Positions 34,599-44,126 are shown, numbered from the stretch's first letter. The stretch is DNA of 64,000 nucleotides from Photobacterium gaetbulicola Gung47 (GCA_000940995.1 CP005973.1:1612001-1676000), one strand, 5' to 3'. Notes: generated by a model from the sequence alone, not told the origin. Program-made: numbers and translations.

Positions 34599-35354
34599 TT
34601 AGATACCCAGAGCCTGACCACCGCCGATCTGGAGGGTTTCAGCAGTGATAAAGGAAGCGTCTTGGCTGACCAGGAATGAAATCGCAGAAGCCACTTCCTC
34701 TGGCTGGCCCAGACGGCCAAGCATGATGCTGTCAGCCCAGGAAGCAAATACTTCTGGCTTAGTCGCTTTAATTTGCGCGTGGAACGGTGTATCGATAGTA
34801 CCTGGCGACACTGCGTTAACACGGATGTTGGCTGGCGCTAGTTCTTTCGCAAGCGCGCGAGTTAGGGTGTGAACCGCAGCCTTAGACGTGCCGTAGATAC
34901 CAGCACCTGGGCCACCTGCATTCCAAGCGGCGTTAGACGTAAAGTTGATAATTGACGCGTTGCCAGACTTCTTCAAAAATGGAATAGCCGCACGAGAAAC
35001 AAAGAATGCACTGTCAAGGTTAAGCGCCATCACTTTGCGGAAGAACTCAGTTTCCATACCTTCGATTGGGCTACGACCGCCCAAACCACCCGCATTGTTA
35101 ACGACAACATCGATCTTACCGAATTTTTCACCGATTGCATTGATGTTTTCGGTCACGGCATGCTCATCTGTCACGTCAAAGCCACGGTACTCGGCTTCGA
35201 TGCCCATTCCAGTTAGCTCAGCAACACAGCTTGCACCTTTCGACGCTTCGATGCCGTTGAGGATCACCGTGTAGCCATCTTGACCCAGGCGCTTAGCCAC
35301 CTGGAAACCGATCCCACCTGTAGCACCAGAGATAAATGCAACTTTATTAGACAT
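34599..35354 (-). CDS. short-chain dehydrogenase/reductase (FabG-like)
   Basis: A 251-residue classical SDR that reduces a carbonyl or oxidises an alcohol with NAD(P)H. The cofactor motif is SGATGGIGFQ, the structural motif NNAGG, and the catalytic set is Ser in NFTSNAAW, Tyr and Lys in YGTSKAA; SPGTIDTPF and ITAETLQIGGG close the fold. It resembles acetoacetyl-CoA reductase (PhaB) or FabG, but no fatty-acid or PHB genes are near. It sits between the two nucleotidase paralogues with its own terminator. Confidence 0.88.
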   Translation of the reverse strand: MSNKVAFISGATGGIGFQVAKRLGQDGYTVILNGIEASKGASCVAELTGMGIEAEYRGFDVTDEHAVTENINAIGEKFGKIDVVVNNAGGLGGRSPIEGMETEFFRKVMALNLDSAFFVSRAAIPFLKKSGNASIINFTSNAAWNAGGPGAGIYGTSKAAVHTLTRALAKELAPANIRVNAVSPGTIDTPFHAQIKATKPEVFASWADSIMLGRLGQPEEVASAISFLVSQDASFITAETLQIGGGQALGI

Positions 35355-35513
35355 ATCAATGTTCTCTTTACGTTAGTTAATGGCGATGCCAAGAGCCTCA
35401 ACAGAGGCTCCCTCGACATCACCGATAATTAATATTGTATTACAATAACACTTAAATCATAGAATTCAAACCTTGGGTAAGGATCAATCGTGATCTTCGT
35501 CTGGTTTAGGCAC

Positions 35514-35536
35514 AAAAAAAGGCGCCGAAGCGCCTT
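35514..35536 (-). terminator. terminator of the second nucleotidase gene
   Basis: On the minus strand a GGCGC-TTCG-GCGCC hairpin, extended by A-T pairs, is followed by seven T. Confidence 0.85.
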
Positions 35537-35558
35537 GGTTTATCATACTGGGAGTGTA

Positions 35559-37760
35559 TTACTTGGGCTGGTTGCTGTACGCACAGCCTTCATACAGAGC
35601 TTGCTGAGTCGCTTCTGCAGAATAGTTAGGGTTAGCAAACCACGTTGTTTCGTCGCTAAGGTTTACCGACACGTTAATCGAGTTACGTGCACCAGGGCCG
35701 GAGCGCATCACACAAATTTCTTTGTTTTGTAGTTTCTGCCAAAGCTCGGCACCCACACCTTCTCGCAGCGATAGGATGTCACCTTTTTCTGTAACTTCAC
35801 CGGTTGCCTTCGACTGGCCATATTGCTTGATGTACCAGTTTACGTTTTCGAACTTGCTGCGATCCAACACACCTTCGTTCTCGACGTACTCGGTGATCAT
35901 GTCACGTACGGCATATACAGGTTCGTTGGAAGAATCCCAGATCACCTGCTCGCGGATGATCCACGCTTGGCCAAGCAGGGTACCTAAACGGTAATCGTTG
36001 ATCGCCAATACATAATCCGCGTCTGGGTTAAATTTGCCGCCGCGGATTTCAGTGATATCAATACGCTCACCGACAGTCTTGCTCAAGTCAACCGTGTAGT
36101 GGATTGAACCATCGAAGATATCGTAGTTATACGCCGGGATCGCAGGATCGAAAGATACGGTAATATCGTTTTCCTGATAGGTATTGAAGTAACCGTACGA
36201 CCACTCCATGTACTGTTTCAGCTGCTCGCCCTTAATGCTGACTGCGACTAACTGGTTGTCATACATGTACAGGTTGGCACTGTCTTTCTTACGGTACTCC
36301 TGACCATCGAACAAGTTAGAGCCATCCGAGAACAAGGCTGCCGCAGACACATCGACTTTAATGCTGTTACCTTCAGCGTCAGATCCTTTCTGCTCGATGT
36401 TCATGATTTGGATCTGATTGATCAAATCAGTAATCGGCATATCGGCCAGTTTGCCGTTATGGATGGAGCTGTATAGGCGTAGGCCTTCGCTGTTGAGTAC
36501 CTGCTCTTCCAGTACCGCTTCATCGGCAAAGCCACCTGCTGAGTTGGTGAAGTTACCTTTCACCTTACCAATCATAATATTGGCATCTTCAACAGAAGCA
36601 TCATGGATCTGCTGCATCTGCTGTTGCAACTGCTTGTCTTCTTGAACATTCTCGACTTTACGGTTTGATAGCGTGGTATCAACAATCTGCCACTTGCCTT
36701 GTTGATCTTTCTCTAGCTCGATCTCCGCCTTGGCCAGTGCCCAGCCCCAGTTCCCCGGCTCGATAATCTTCACTTTCTCGTGACGGTTCTGGGCGTTGTA
36801 CACACCGGATTTCGCCTTGTCTTCCAGTTCGCTGTTACCGCCAACCGAAATTTCAGGCATTTCAGCCGTGATATCCGCGCCTTTCTCCACTTGCTCAATG
36901 AAGCGTGCGTGCTCGTGGCCCATGAAAATCACATCGAACTTGTCAGCCAGCTTTGAAGCTATTTCATGTACGCCGCGACCATGCTCCTTGCGGCCATGGT
37001 GCAAGGCACCAATCACCACATCCGGCTGGTATTGGTCAATAACCGAGTTGACTGTTTCGGTCACCGCTTCCAGCTCATCTCTGAAATCCAGGTTGCGGAA
37101 GTTTTCTGGATTAGACGCATTCCATACCTTCACGTAAGACGGCGTCAGACCGATAACCGCCACTTTGGCACCGTTATAATCGAAGATCTGATAACCGCGC
37201 AGGAAAGGCACCTCGGCCTCGTTAGCTTTACAGTCAACCGAGTTCTTGTCCCAAACCACATTGGAAGAAATCACCGAACCGTTGAAGGTCTCAAGGCTAC
37301 GCTCGAGGAAAGCGCGCTCGAAATCAAACTCGTGGTTACCCGGTACCCACACGTCGTAGTTCAAGCTGTTCATGGTTTCAACCACAGGGTGAACCGGATC
37401 ATTGTTGAACAGCTCTGCCGAGTTCCCCTGGACCGTATCGCCCAAGTCAATCAGCAGGAAGTTGTCATTGCTGGTCCGCTCATCACGAAGCAAAGTCGCA
37501 ATTTTCGAGAAACCGGCATTTCTGTCGACACCGTCAAGGGCATAGTCATACGCAAAGATACGACCGTGCATATCGCCGGTCGCACCAATGGTGATGGTCT
37601 GGCTTGTTAGTTCGTTATTCTCGCTTTTTACGATAACCGATGGCGTCGGTTCAAAGGTTTTACATTCAGCTATTGTTGTAGGGGTTTCTGCATAGCTTCC
37701 CGCAGAAGCCAGCAAAATTGCAGCACTTAACGTGGCAAGCTTAAAGGTTTTATTTTTCAT
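35559..37760 (-). CDS. CpdB/UshA-type soluble periplasmic nucleotidase
   Basis: A 733-residue paralogue of the gene at 31751, similar along its whole length. The start at 37760 gives a Sec signal (ATLSAAILLASAGSYA, then ETPTT) without a lipobox, so this copy should be free in the periplasm. The same metal motifs occur (GDMHGR, DLGDTVQGN, PGNHEFDFE, GALHHGR, GHEHARF) and the same substrate domain and cysteine-containing C-terminal tail. Likely substrates are nucleotides, cyclic nucleotides or UDP-sugars as phosphate, carbon or nitrogen sources. It has its own terminator and the conserved upstream block at 37874-37927. Confidence 0.88.
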   Translation of the reverse strand: MKNKTFKLATLSAAILLASAGSYAETPTTIAECKTFEPTPSVIVKSENNELTSQTITIGATGDMHGRIFAYDYALDGVDRNAGFSKIATLLRDERTSNDNFLLIDLGDTVQGNSAELFNNDPVHPVVETMNSLNYDVWVPGNHEFDFERAFLERSLETFNGSVISSNVVWDKNSVDCKANEAEVPFLRGYQIFDYNGAKVAVIGLTPSYVKVWNASNPENFRNLDFRDELEAVTETVNSVIDQYQPDVVIGALHHGRKEHGRGVHEIASKLADKFDVIFMGHEHARFIEQVEKGADITAEMPEISVGGNSELEDKAKSGVYNAQNRHEKVKIIEPGNWGWALAKAEIELEKDQQGKWQIVDTTLSNRKVENVQEDKQLQQQMQQIHDASVEDANIMIGKVKGNFTNSAGGFADEAVLEEQVLNSEGLRLYSSIHNGKLADMPITDLINQIQIMNIEQKGSDAEGNSIKVDVSAAALFSDGSNLFDGQEYRKKDSANLYMYDNQLVAVSIKGEQLKQYMEWSYGYFNTYQENDITVSFDPAIPAYNYDIFDGSIHYTVDLSKTVGERIDITEIRGGKFNPDADYVLAINDYRLGTLLGQAWIIREQVIWDSSNEPVYAVRDMITEYVENEGVLDRSKFENVNWYIKQYGQSKATGEVTEKGDILSLREGVGAELWQKLQNKEICVMRSGPGARNSINVSVNLSDETTWFANPNYSAEATQQALYEGCAYSNQPK

Positions 37761-37873
37761 CTCACAGAGCCTAATGTCAGGATAAAGTCTTATATCCAAG
37801 GAACTTGGGTATGGGCAATATAAGGAAAAAAAATAGAATAAATACGTAAAAACCACTCAATCTGTTGCGAAAT

Positions 37874-37927
37874 GTAAAATCGGTAAGCTGGTGAAATACA
37901 GCGTTAAATGTAAACCGTTGCATGATA
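37874..37927 (-). promoter_or_regulatory. conserved upstream block of nucleotidase 2
   Basis: Gap-free match to 34056-34109; see that entry for the shared cores. It starts 113 bp upstream of the chosen start codon, almost the same distance as in the other copy (109 bp). Confidence 0.55.
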
Positions 37928-37997
37928 CCTGGTTGTTAATTTGCAACATGCTAAATACAGCATGGTGATTACATCTTGGACAAGTAAGAAATAGCAC

Positions 37998-38909
37998 CTA
38001 CAGCACTTTATCACTCGCATCGAATAAGCTTTTTACCTCTCGGTACAGCCACTCGGTAAATGGTGAGTGACGGTCTCTTAGATGGCAGAAAAAAGCGGCC
38101 TGACGACGGAAGGTATCTTGATACAGAACTTCAGGCAAAGGATAGGTTTGAAATTGATCATTTAGCAGTGGCCCGTTTTTTTCAGACATCACACCAATTG
38201 CGTCGCTCTGCTTAATGAGTTCCAGCATCATACTCATATCGCTAGAGCGCACATTAACGTTTTTTTCTAGCTTATATTTTTTAATCAGCATCTCGACTTT
38301 TGATGCTTCGATATACCCGGGTATGACACTGACGCAGAGCGGGTATTTCAATACTTCCTGAAGATCATTAATGGTAAGTGGGTGGCCTCTTCGGGTAACG
38401 AGCATAAATCTGTCATCAGGCAGTGACTTTTGGACCACATTTTTATTGGTTTCCATCGGTAAATAGCTCACCCCCCAATAAGCTCGGTGATTGGCAAGAT
38501 CATGCAAACTCATCGGCGACCAAGGCTGACAATTAACCGTCAAACCGGGGGCAAGAAGGGTCAACTTGGCAATAAGGGGGGCGGCCACCGGAGCCATCAA
38601 TGTCGGAGGAAAAAACAAGGTGACTTCTCCGCACATCTGCTCGATTTGCCACTGCTGATCATTGGTGTAAAGCTCATCGAGCTGGTCGAGAATAAAGGGA
38701 ACCTTCTCGACTAAATCTATGCATTTTGCCGTCGGCTCAAAACGGTTGCCATCACGTACAAATAACTCGTCGTTAAATTGCTCGCGAAGCTTTTTGAGCA
38801 TAAGGCTGACCGTAGGCTGGCTGACATTCAGTTTTTTCGCCGCCGTTACCGTCTGGCGGGTTTCGTACAACACCACCAACAATCGTAGTAGATTATAGTC
38901 TTTGCTCAT
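37998..38909 (-). CDS. LysR-family transcriptional regulator of the sulfatase island
   Basis: A 303-residue LTTR. The winged HTH is at residues 4-62 (LLVVLYETRQTVTAAKKLNVSQPTVSLMLKKL split by the turn, then FNDELFVRDGNRFEPTAKC), with a two-lobed effector domain after it. It begins 36 bases after the sulfatase maturase stop on the same strand, so it is probably the last gene of that operon rather than divergent from its targets as LTTRs often are. The effector is unknown. It is followed by the promoter region of nucleotidase 2. Confidence 0.9.
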   Translation of the reverse strand: MSKDYNLLRLLVVLYETRQTVTAAKKLNVSQPTVSLMLKKLREQFNDELFVRDGNRFEPTAKCIDLVEKVPFILDQLDELYTNDQQWQIEQMCGEVTLFFPPTLMAPVAAPLIAKLTLLAPGLTVNCQPWSPMSLHDLANHRAYWGVSYLPMETNKNVVQKSLPDDRFMLVTRRGHPLTINDLQEVLKYPLCVSVIPGYIEASKVEMLIKKYKLEKNVNVRSSDMSMMLELIKQSDAIGVMSEKNGPLLNDQFQTYPLPEVLYQDTFRRQAAFFCHLRDRHSPFTEWLYREVKSLFDASDKVL

Positions 38910-38945
38910 TGCGCTTCTCTATAAATGGAATCGCCGTAATATAGA

Positions 38946-40091
38946 TTAAAACAAGGAGTAATACTGTGCTGGGTAGCCTGCTTTCATTACATCCACCATT
39001 TTCAGCAGCCTTGGCAGAGCATAGTTAAAAAACATCTTATAGCCTTGGCACAGTTGGTTGAGCGGCAACGTGTCCGCCGTCGCGAGCGTTCGGTTTTTAG
39101 GGCAGCCACCGTTGCACAACGGCAAAAAGTCGCAGGACTTACATTCACGGCACAGTGAGTTGTGTTTACTTTGACCGAATTGAACTTGTGCCGGGCTAAC
39201 CACCATATCGGCCAGTGATTGGTGACGGGCATTCCCTATCTGGTAGCTATCGTAGCCAAAGTGATCACAGCTATACACCTGCCCCTGGGCTTCTGCCATC
39301 AACTGCTGGCCACAGGTCTGGGCGTGGTGGCACATCTGGCTCGGTCGCCCCAGCAAAATCATCAGACAGTTTTCAAAAAACTGCACATAAATTTTGCCAA
39401 CATCACGTTGGCACCACGCATCAAAAACATCACATAAAAACGTCCCCCACTGCTCGCCCGACAGTGACCAGTCATAGTCAAAACGCCTGTCCAGCTCATG
39501 GTCGATACAAGGTTGGAACTGCATATAAAGACTGCCATTATGCTTGAGGAAATCATAAATCTGCTTACCCGAATGGTAGGTACGGTTATTGACCACCGTC
39601 AGGGTATTAAATTCGACGTTATAATCCCTAAGCAGCCGGATCCCCCTCATTGTCCTCTCGAAGCTCGATTTTCCATGACAATCTATTCGAGCAATATCAT
39701 TGAGCAGGTTGGGACCATCAATACTGACCCCGACCATTATGTTGTGTTGCTTGAAGAAAGCTGCCCAGCGTTTGTTGATCAAAGTACCATTGGTCTGAAT
39801 GGTGTTGACGATACACTTCCCCTCGCCCCATTTATCCTGCAAGGTAATAATGTCTTTATAAAAGTCTCTGCCAATTAATAAAGGTTCACCACCATGCCAA
39901 ATGAAGTCGACCTGCTTGCTCTTGCCAGGTTGTGATTGGATATGGTTTTTAATTAAAGCTTCAGCCGTTGCCCTATCCATCTTTTTTTCACCACCAGGCT
40001 GGTGCTGCAAATAATAGCAATAGCTACAGTCAAGGTTACAGGATGATCCAACAGGCTTGATAGCAAGGCTGTAAGGCAAAGCGATCGTCAT
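38946..40091 (-). CDS. anaerobic sulfatase-maturating radical SAM enzyme
   Basis: A 381-residue anSME-type enzyme that converts the sulfatase active-site Cys or Ser to formylglycine. The radical-SAM cluster motif is CNLDCSYC (Cys18, 22, 25) with the following aromatic YY; FIWHGGEPLL and IQTNGTLIN are SAM-binding segments. The C-terminal SPASM domain carries two auxiliary clusters (CHHAQTC, YSCDHFGY, CRECKSCDFLPLCNGGCPKNR as CxxCx5Cx3C). TAGGAGC precedes the ATG. It is 15 bases from the barrel gene and three genes from the serine-type sulfatase, its obvious client. Confidence 0.93.
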   Translation of the reverse strand: MTIALPYSLAIKPVGSSCNLDCSYCYYLQHQPGGEKKMDRATAEALIKNHIQSQPGKSKQVDFIWHGGEPLLIGRDFYKDIITLQDKWGEGKCIVNTIQTNGTLINKRWAAFFKQHNIMVGVSIDGPNLLNDIARIDCHGKSSFERTMRGIRLLRDYNVEFNTLTVVNNRTYHSGKQIYDFLKHNGSLYMQFQPCIDHELDRRFDYDWSLSGEQWGTFLCDVFDAWCQRDVGKIYVQFFENCLMILLGRPSQMCHHAQTCGQQLMAEAQGQVYSCDHFGYDSYQIGNARHQSLADMVVSPAQVQFGQSKHNSLCRECKSCDFLPLCNGGCPKNRTLATADTLPLNQLCQGYKMFFNYALPRLLKMVDVMKAGYPAQYYSLF

Positions 40092-40106
40092 AGTTGCTCC
40101 TAAGCG

Positions 40107-40862
40107 TTAAAGCTGATAATTGAATTCGAGCCGATGTCCACCGTCCTTGAAATCTTCATTTTGTGACCAATTGGCAAAATAACGGGCATTGAAGCGCGGA
40201 GTAAATTGATAAGAAAGCGCAACCTCATGCTTCAACACATTGCTATCCCCTTCGAGGCCAAAGTCGACATAGCTATCGCTACCAGACAAGGTGGTAAACC
40301 ACATCGGGTTGTAGTTCAGCCACAGCTTGTCGCTCATCGCGACCTTGCCGTAGGTCCCTACCACAGCAAACGTACCGGGCAGCGCATAGCCAAACAGTTT
40401 CTCGCCCTCGCTATTGGCCGCATTAATGAAACTGGCCCCCAACCCGACCAGAGGGTAGACGGTCACGGGCCCCATTTGCGGTAATGCCTGTATCAAGCTG
40501 TACGATGCCGAGCCCGACTCACTGGCAATGTCATAATTAACATCCAGCTGGGTTCCGCGCCCACTGGTCAGGTTGACATGAAAGTTCCTAAAACGCAGGC
40601 TGTCGACGCTATCATCATTACCATCCTGCCAACCCACCTTTTCCCCGAGGAAACCTTTTACCTCTATGATGTTCATAGCCGCGGTATCATCCCTGCCCGT
40701 CTCGTAGGTCTGCCCGACTTTGAGATTTAGTCCTTTATCTGTCGCCCCGATGCCGACCTGCGTATAAACCGCAAGGGGATCTGACATATCCTGCACGGCC
40801 TCTTCTTGCGCAAATGCCGACACCGATGTCAGGCATACGCCCAAGTAAACTACATACTTCAT
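40107..40862 (-). CDS. predicted outer-membrane beta-barrel protein
   Basis: A 251-residue protein that I cannot assign to a named family. A signal peptide (VYLGVCLTSVSAFAQ) precedes alternating hydrophobic and polar strands (GLNLKVGQTYET, LRFRNFHVNLTSGRG, TQLDVNYDIAS, KLWLNYNPMWFTTLSG, VALSYQFTPRFNARYFANWS) ending in EFNYQL. This is what a small barrel of ten or so strands looks like. Its place between DUF1254 and the maturase suggests a channel or binding protein for the sulfated substrate or product. Alternative: a lipid-binding periplasmic beta protein. Confidence 0.68.
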   Translation of the reverse strand: MKYVVYLGVCLTSVSAFAQEEAVQDMSDPLAVYTQVGIGATDKGLNLKVGQTYETGRDDTAAMNIIEVKGFLGEKVGWQDGNDDSVDSLRFRNFHVNLTSGRGTQLDVNYDIASESGSASYSLIQALPQMGPVTVYPLVGLGASFINAANSEGEKLFGYALPGTFAVVGTYGKVAMSDKLWLNYNPMWFTTLSGSDSYVDFGLEGDSNVLKHEVALSYQFTPRFNARYFANWSQNEDFKDGGHRLEFNYQL

Positions 40863-40914
40863 TGTGACTCCGATAGCGGATGCCCAACCGACAGGTTCAG
40901 CACCCGCGGGTGTG

Positions 40915-42327
40915 TTAACGCTGTTCTAGACCTGGCACTGTCCAGTCCATGTTCAAGACCGACTTAGATGGGATATACAGCCGTGTCAGTACATAAAACC
41001 CTTCTGCTGGGGTGGGTAACCAATTGGTATCTGCAGATGGTTGTTGATGGGAGAAAGTGATCTCAAATGAGCCATCCGGTGACTTTTTGAGATCCGATAA
41101 GTTATTCAGGCTATAGCGGTTTATCGGGTTATCAACCAACATCTTAGACTTGGCATCGTAGACGGTGACGGACCAAAAGGCATCGACCGGCGGCTCACCG
41201 TCAAATTTCATGGTATAGCTGCGCTGGCCCGTCAGAGGCTTGCCCTGCGTGTCCATCGCTGCCATCGGGTAGACCGCTTCTTTGGCTCCTTGCCCGCCTA
41301 GATATGGGTGCGCAATCAAGGATCGCATGGCGTTATCATCACCAAAACCATCAAGGTTGAATGCATAGACCCAGCCATCTTTGATCTCCAACGTGGTTGG
41401 GTTGGCCTGCTGTGCCATTACCATTTTCTGGCCGTCGGCGACCGCTTTAACCATGGCCGAAATCGTTGTGTCGCTTAACCTGCTTCGGTCAAACCCTTGC
41501 TCGCTGATACCTATTTTATTGAGCTGGCCCAGCATCGCTTGCTGGCGTTCATCAACGGGGTTCTCTTTTAGATATTCGCCCAGCTCAACATAGAAACGTA
41601 ATGGATCATCAGCCCTGCCCGGACGTGGCGATAGTGGGCGGAGTTGAAGTGATTCGCCTCCCATGTACTCGGTCAAAGGGGTTAAGGTGTATTGATCTTG
41701 GATAGCGTGGGCAGCAGAGTAGTCGTCTTCGCCCATGACCTGAGTCCGCCCCCAAAGCCATACTTTGCTAGTTGGTGCCTCAACGATATTCAATTCACGC
41801 GGGATCGCACCATCGGCCTTCCAGCCCGGCGGCACAATCAATATCTCTTTCTCTAGCGACCCGGTTTCCCGGGTGCCGACGTACTGGAACAGGTTGTGCC
41901 ACATATCGAACATGTTGATCACATAGTAGCGGTCAGTCACATCAGGCACCGACAGCACCAGAGGCCCCTGGCTAAGATCCAGTACCGCACTGGAATAGAG
42001 GGTGTCGCGGTTGGCAGTTGGCATATCCGTATCGGCGGGGGTACTCAAGCGACGGGCATGGCCAAATTCATTCAACGGACCACGGTAACTGGTATCAGAC
42101 TGAGGGGCCGATACATCGCTGTACTGGCGGGCAATCTGCTCCATACGGACGAGCGTCGAGCCCCACATATAGGCATTGACCCCCAATACATAACCCTCGT
42201 TGTCTAACGCTTGCTGGGTGGTAACAATGGTGCTGTCGACTGCGGCGGTACAGGGTATCGCCGCCATGGTGCCAGATAAGGCCAGCATGGTGGCTAGCAC
42301 GGTTTTCGTCATCGTTTTTTTCATCAT
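40915..42327 (-). CDS. exported DUF1254/DUF1214 protein, copy 1
   Basis: A 470-residue exported protein of the DUF1254-DUF1214 type. The start at 42327 has AAGG upstream and gives a signal peptide (VLATMLALSGTMAAIPCTAA). DUF1254 is seen in VLGVNAYMWGSTLVRM, TANRDTLYSSAVLDLSQGPLVLSVPDV split over strands, and RYYVINMFDMWHNLF; DUF1214 in PVDAFWSVTVYDAKSKMLVDNPINRYSLN and WLPTPAEGFYVLTRLYIPS. Function is unknown. It lies 126 bases after the sulfatase. A paralogue (44198-45592) is divergent on the other side of the sulfatase. Confidence 0.9.
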   Translation of the reverse strand: MMKKTMTKTVLATMLALSGTMAAIPCTAAVDSTIVTTQQALDNEGYVLGVNAYMWGSTLVRMEQIARQYSDVSAPQSDTSYRGPLNEFGHARRLSTPADTDMPTANRDTLYSSAVLDLSQGPLVLSVPDVTDRYYVINMFDMWHNLFQYVGTRETGSLEKEILIVPPGWKADGAIPRELNIVEAPTSKVWLWGRTQVMGEDDYSAAHAIQDQYTLTPLTEYMGGESLQLRPLSPRPGRADDPLRFYVELGEYLKENPVDERQQAMLGQLNKIGISEQGFDRSRLSDTTISAMVKAVADGQKMVMAQQANPTTLEIKDGWVYAFNLDGFGDDNAMRSLIAHPYLGGQGAKEAVYPMAAMDTQGKPLTGQRSYTMKFDGEPPVDAFWSVTVYDAKSKMLVDNPINRYSLNNLSDLKKSPDGSFEITFSHQQPSADTNWLPTPAEGFYVLTRLYIPSKSVLNMDWTVPGLEQR

Positions 42328-42453
42328 AGGAAACCTTACACTGCTGGGCACAGGGTATTCAAAACATGAAAGAAAAGGGGTAATAGCGGATATTGGTTTT
42401 GCCAATAGCGCCATGGAAGCAGCGGCGCTAATGAGCATTGCCGTCATCCGGAG

Positions 42454-44004
42454 TTAATTGATGGTGTCATTACCCATCCCGATACCGGTGCCTTTTTGGA
42501 CCGGCGGGTACTCTTGCAACGACTTTTGGTATTGGCCTATCGCTTGGTAGAACTCCGGCAATACCCACGATTTTTGCTTCATCCAGTGATACCAACCATG
42601 GGTATCGGGGGTACGCTCGTACGGATCGGCTTTGATATTGACCAGCACCCCGAATGGCCACTCTTTAGCTGGCTCTGTCCAGGTTGTTTTGGTCTTTAAA
42701 TGGACCTTCCACTGGTTGACCCGAACAGCATTGAGATCGGTTTCGTTATAGAAAAAGAATTCGTGGCGATTGCTTTCGCCGCCATTGGCCAACATATCCA
42801 TCTGGTTATAGCCGTCGATGTGCGCAACCCGCTCAACGCCCTCGATAACTTTCCCTGCGAGCAGCTGTGCTTTGATATTTGGCTCACCGCTGGCAGCCAT
42901 CAGGGTTGGCAGCCAATCCTCGGCTGACATCATGCCTTCAACATATTGGCCCTGAGGAAATTTATCCGGCCAGCTGACCAGCATCGGCACCCGGAATCCA
43001 CCATCCCAGGTAGTCCCCTTCTGGCCTCTGAACGAGGCGGCCCCGGCGTCGGGCCAGTGGTCTAAATTCACCCCGTTATCAGAGGTAAACATGATGATGG
43101 TATTGTCGAGTTCGCCTAACGACTCTAGCTTGTCGAGCAAAACTCCGATTTGATCGTCCAACTCTTTTAGCGCGTCATAATAAGTGGAGGTTTGGCTCAC
43201 CCCCTCATACTCTTTCCGGACATGGGTAATCGTATGCATACGTGATGGGTTAAACCACATGAAATATGGCTGGTCATCGTTTATTGCTTCATGGCGGTCT
43301 AGCCAGTCAGTCGCAAAGTTCAGGAACTCTTCATCAATCTGTTTCATGCGCGCTTTGCCAAGCGCTCCTTTATCGGTGATAACCTGTTTGCCGACTGCAC
43401 CGAAGCGGGGATCGTCGGTTTTATCATATGTATTGCTCGCAATTGAATGGAGCACATTGCGAGGTACACCTACAAAATTCGGGTCTTTCGGAAACTCTGG
43501 CTGCTCGGGCATCTCCATCACATTAAGGTGATATAAGAACCCATAGAACTCATCGAAACCGTGGACGGTCGGAAGATGACTGTTATTGTCACCCAGGTGG
43601 GACTTACCGACATGAACAGTGGCATAGCCCTTTTGCTTCAGAAGCTCAGCCAGCGTTGGCGTTTCTTTTTTCAAGCCCAGCTTCGAGCCCGGCTGACCGA
43701 CCGACGTCAGTCCTGAGCGGAAGGGGTATTGCCCCGTGATAAACGCTGCCCGCCCTGCTGTCGAGCTGCTCTGGGCATAATAGTCGCTGATCATCAGCCC
43801 GTTATCGGCAATGCGATCAATATTGGGTGTCTTAATAGCCCCTAAGCCCCGGTGATAAACCGAAATATCCATCGGCGCAACATCATCAACCATGATGGCG
43901 ACAATATTGGGGCTGTCCGCCAATGCCGGAAAAGCCAGCGACGACGAGGCAGCCGCGATGGAAAGCGCTAACGCACTTTTCATATTTTTATTATTTGTTT
44001 TCAT
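42454..44004 (-). CDS. periplasmic arylsulfatase, serine type
   Basis: A 516-residue type I sulfatase. The signal peptide ends at FPALA-DSPN. Metal aspartates appear at once (IMVDDVAP, Asp40-Asp41) and the modification motif is STAGR at residues 81-85, so Ser81 takes the place of the usual Cys in C/S-X-P/A-X-R. The catalytic lysine is probably in VHVGKSHLG and the second Asp-Asn pair is FTSDNGV. Ser-type sulfatases need an anSME enzyme, which the operon encodes. The substrate is unknown. The ribosome site lies within a 7-bp hairpin (44011-44030). Confidence 0.92.
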   Translation of the reverse strand: MKTNNKNMKSALALSIAAASSSLAFPALADSPNIVAIMVDDVAPMDISVYHRGLGAIKTPNIDRIADNGLMISDYYAQSSSTAGRAAFITGQYPFRSGLTSVGQPGSKLGLKKETPTLAELLKQKGYATVHVGKSHLGDNNSHLPTVHGFDEFYGFLYHLNVMEMPEQPEFPKDPNFVGVPRNVLHSIASNTYDKTDDPRFGAVGKQVITDKGALGKARMKQIDEEFLNFATDWLDRHEAINDDQPYFMWFNPSRMHTITHVRKEYEGVSQTSTYYDALKELDDQIGVLLDKLESLGELDNTIIMFTSDNGVNLDHWPDAGAASFRGQKGTTWDGGFRVPMLVSWPDKFPQGQYVEGMMSAEDWLPTLMAASGEPNIKAQLLAGKVIEGVERVAHIDGYNQMDMLANGGESNRHEFFFYNETDLNAVRVNQWKVHLKTKTTWTEPAKEWPFGVLVNIKADPYERTPDTHGWYHWMKQKSWVLPEFYQAIGQYQKSLQEYPPVQKGTGIGMGNDTIN

Positions 44005-44010
44005 AACGTT

Positions 44011-44030
44011 TCTCCGTTAAAGGACGGAGA
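44011..44030 (-). promoter_or_regulatory. hairpin covering the sulfatase ribosome binding site
   Basis: On the minus strand TCTCCGT pairs with ACGGAGA over a 6-base loop. The GGAGA half is the only good Shine-Dalgarno, six bases before the ATG at 44004, so the folded leader would mask it. Confidence 0.5.
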
Positions 44031-44069
44031 TAGCATAAATAAAAGCCTTCTAAATAAGAGAAATAGCCT

Positions 44070-44126
44070 CTATTAGCATTTCTAATATTCCTATCTTGGC
44101 CAGCCAATTATCAAAAAGACTAATAG
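44070..44126. promoter_or_regulatory. inverted CTATTAG / CTAATAG pair in the divergent promoter
   Basis: CTATTAG at 44070-44076 and CTAATAG at 44120-44126 face each other 43 bp apart between the sulfatase and DUF1254 copy 2 starts. A site for the neighbouring LysR regulator is plausible but unproven. Confidence 0.3.

Noticed and set aside
40901..40912. Perfect 12-bp palindrome CACCCGCGGGTG
   Set aside because: GC-rich and isolated between DUF1254 and the barrel gene, with no loop or T-run; not enough to call a site.
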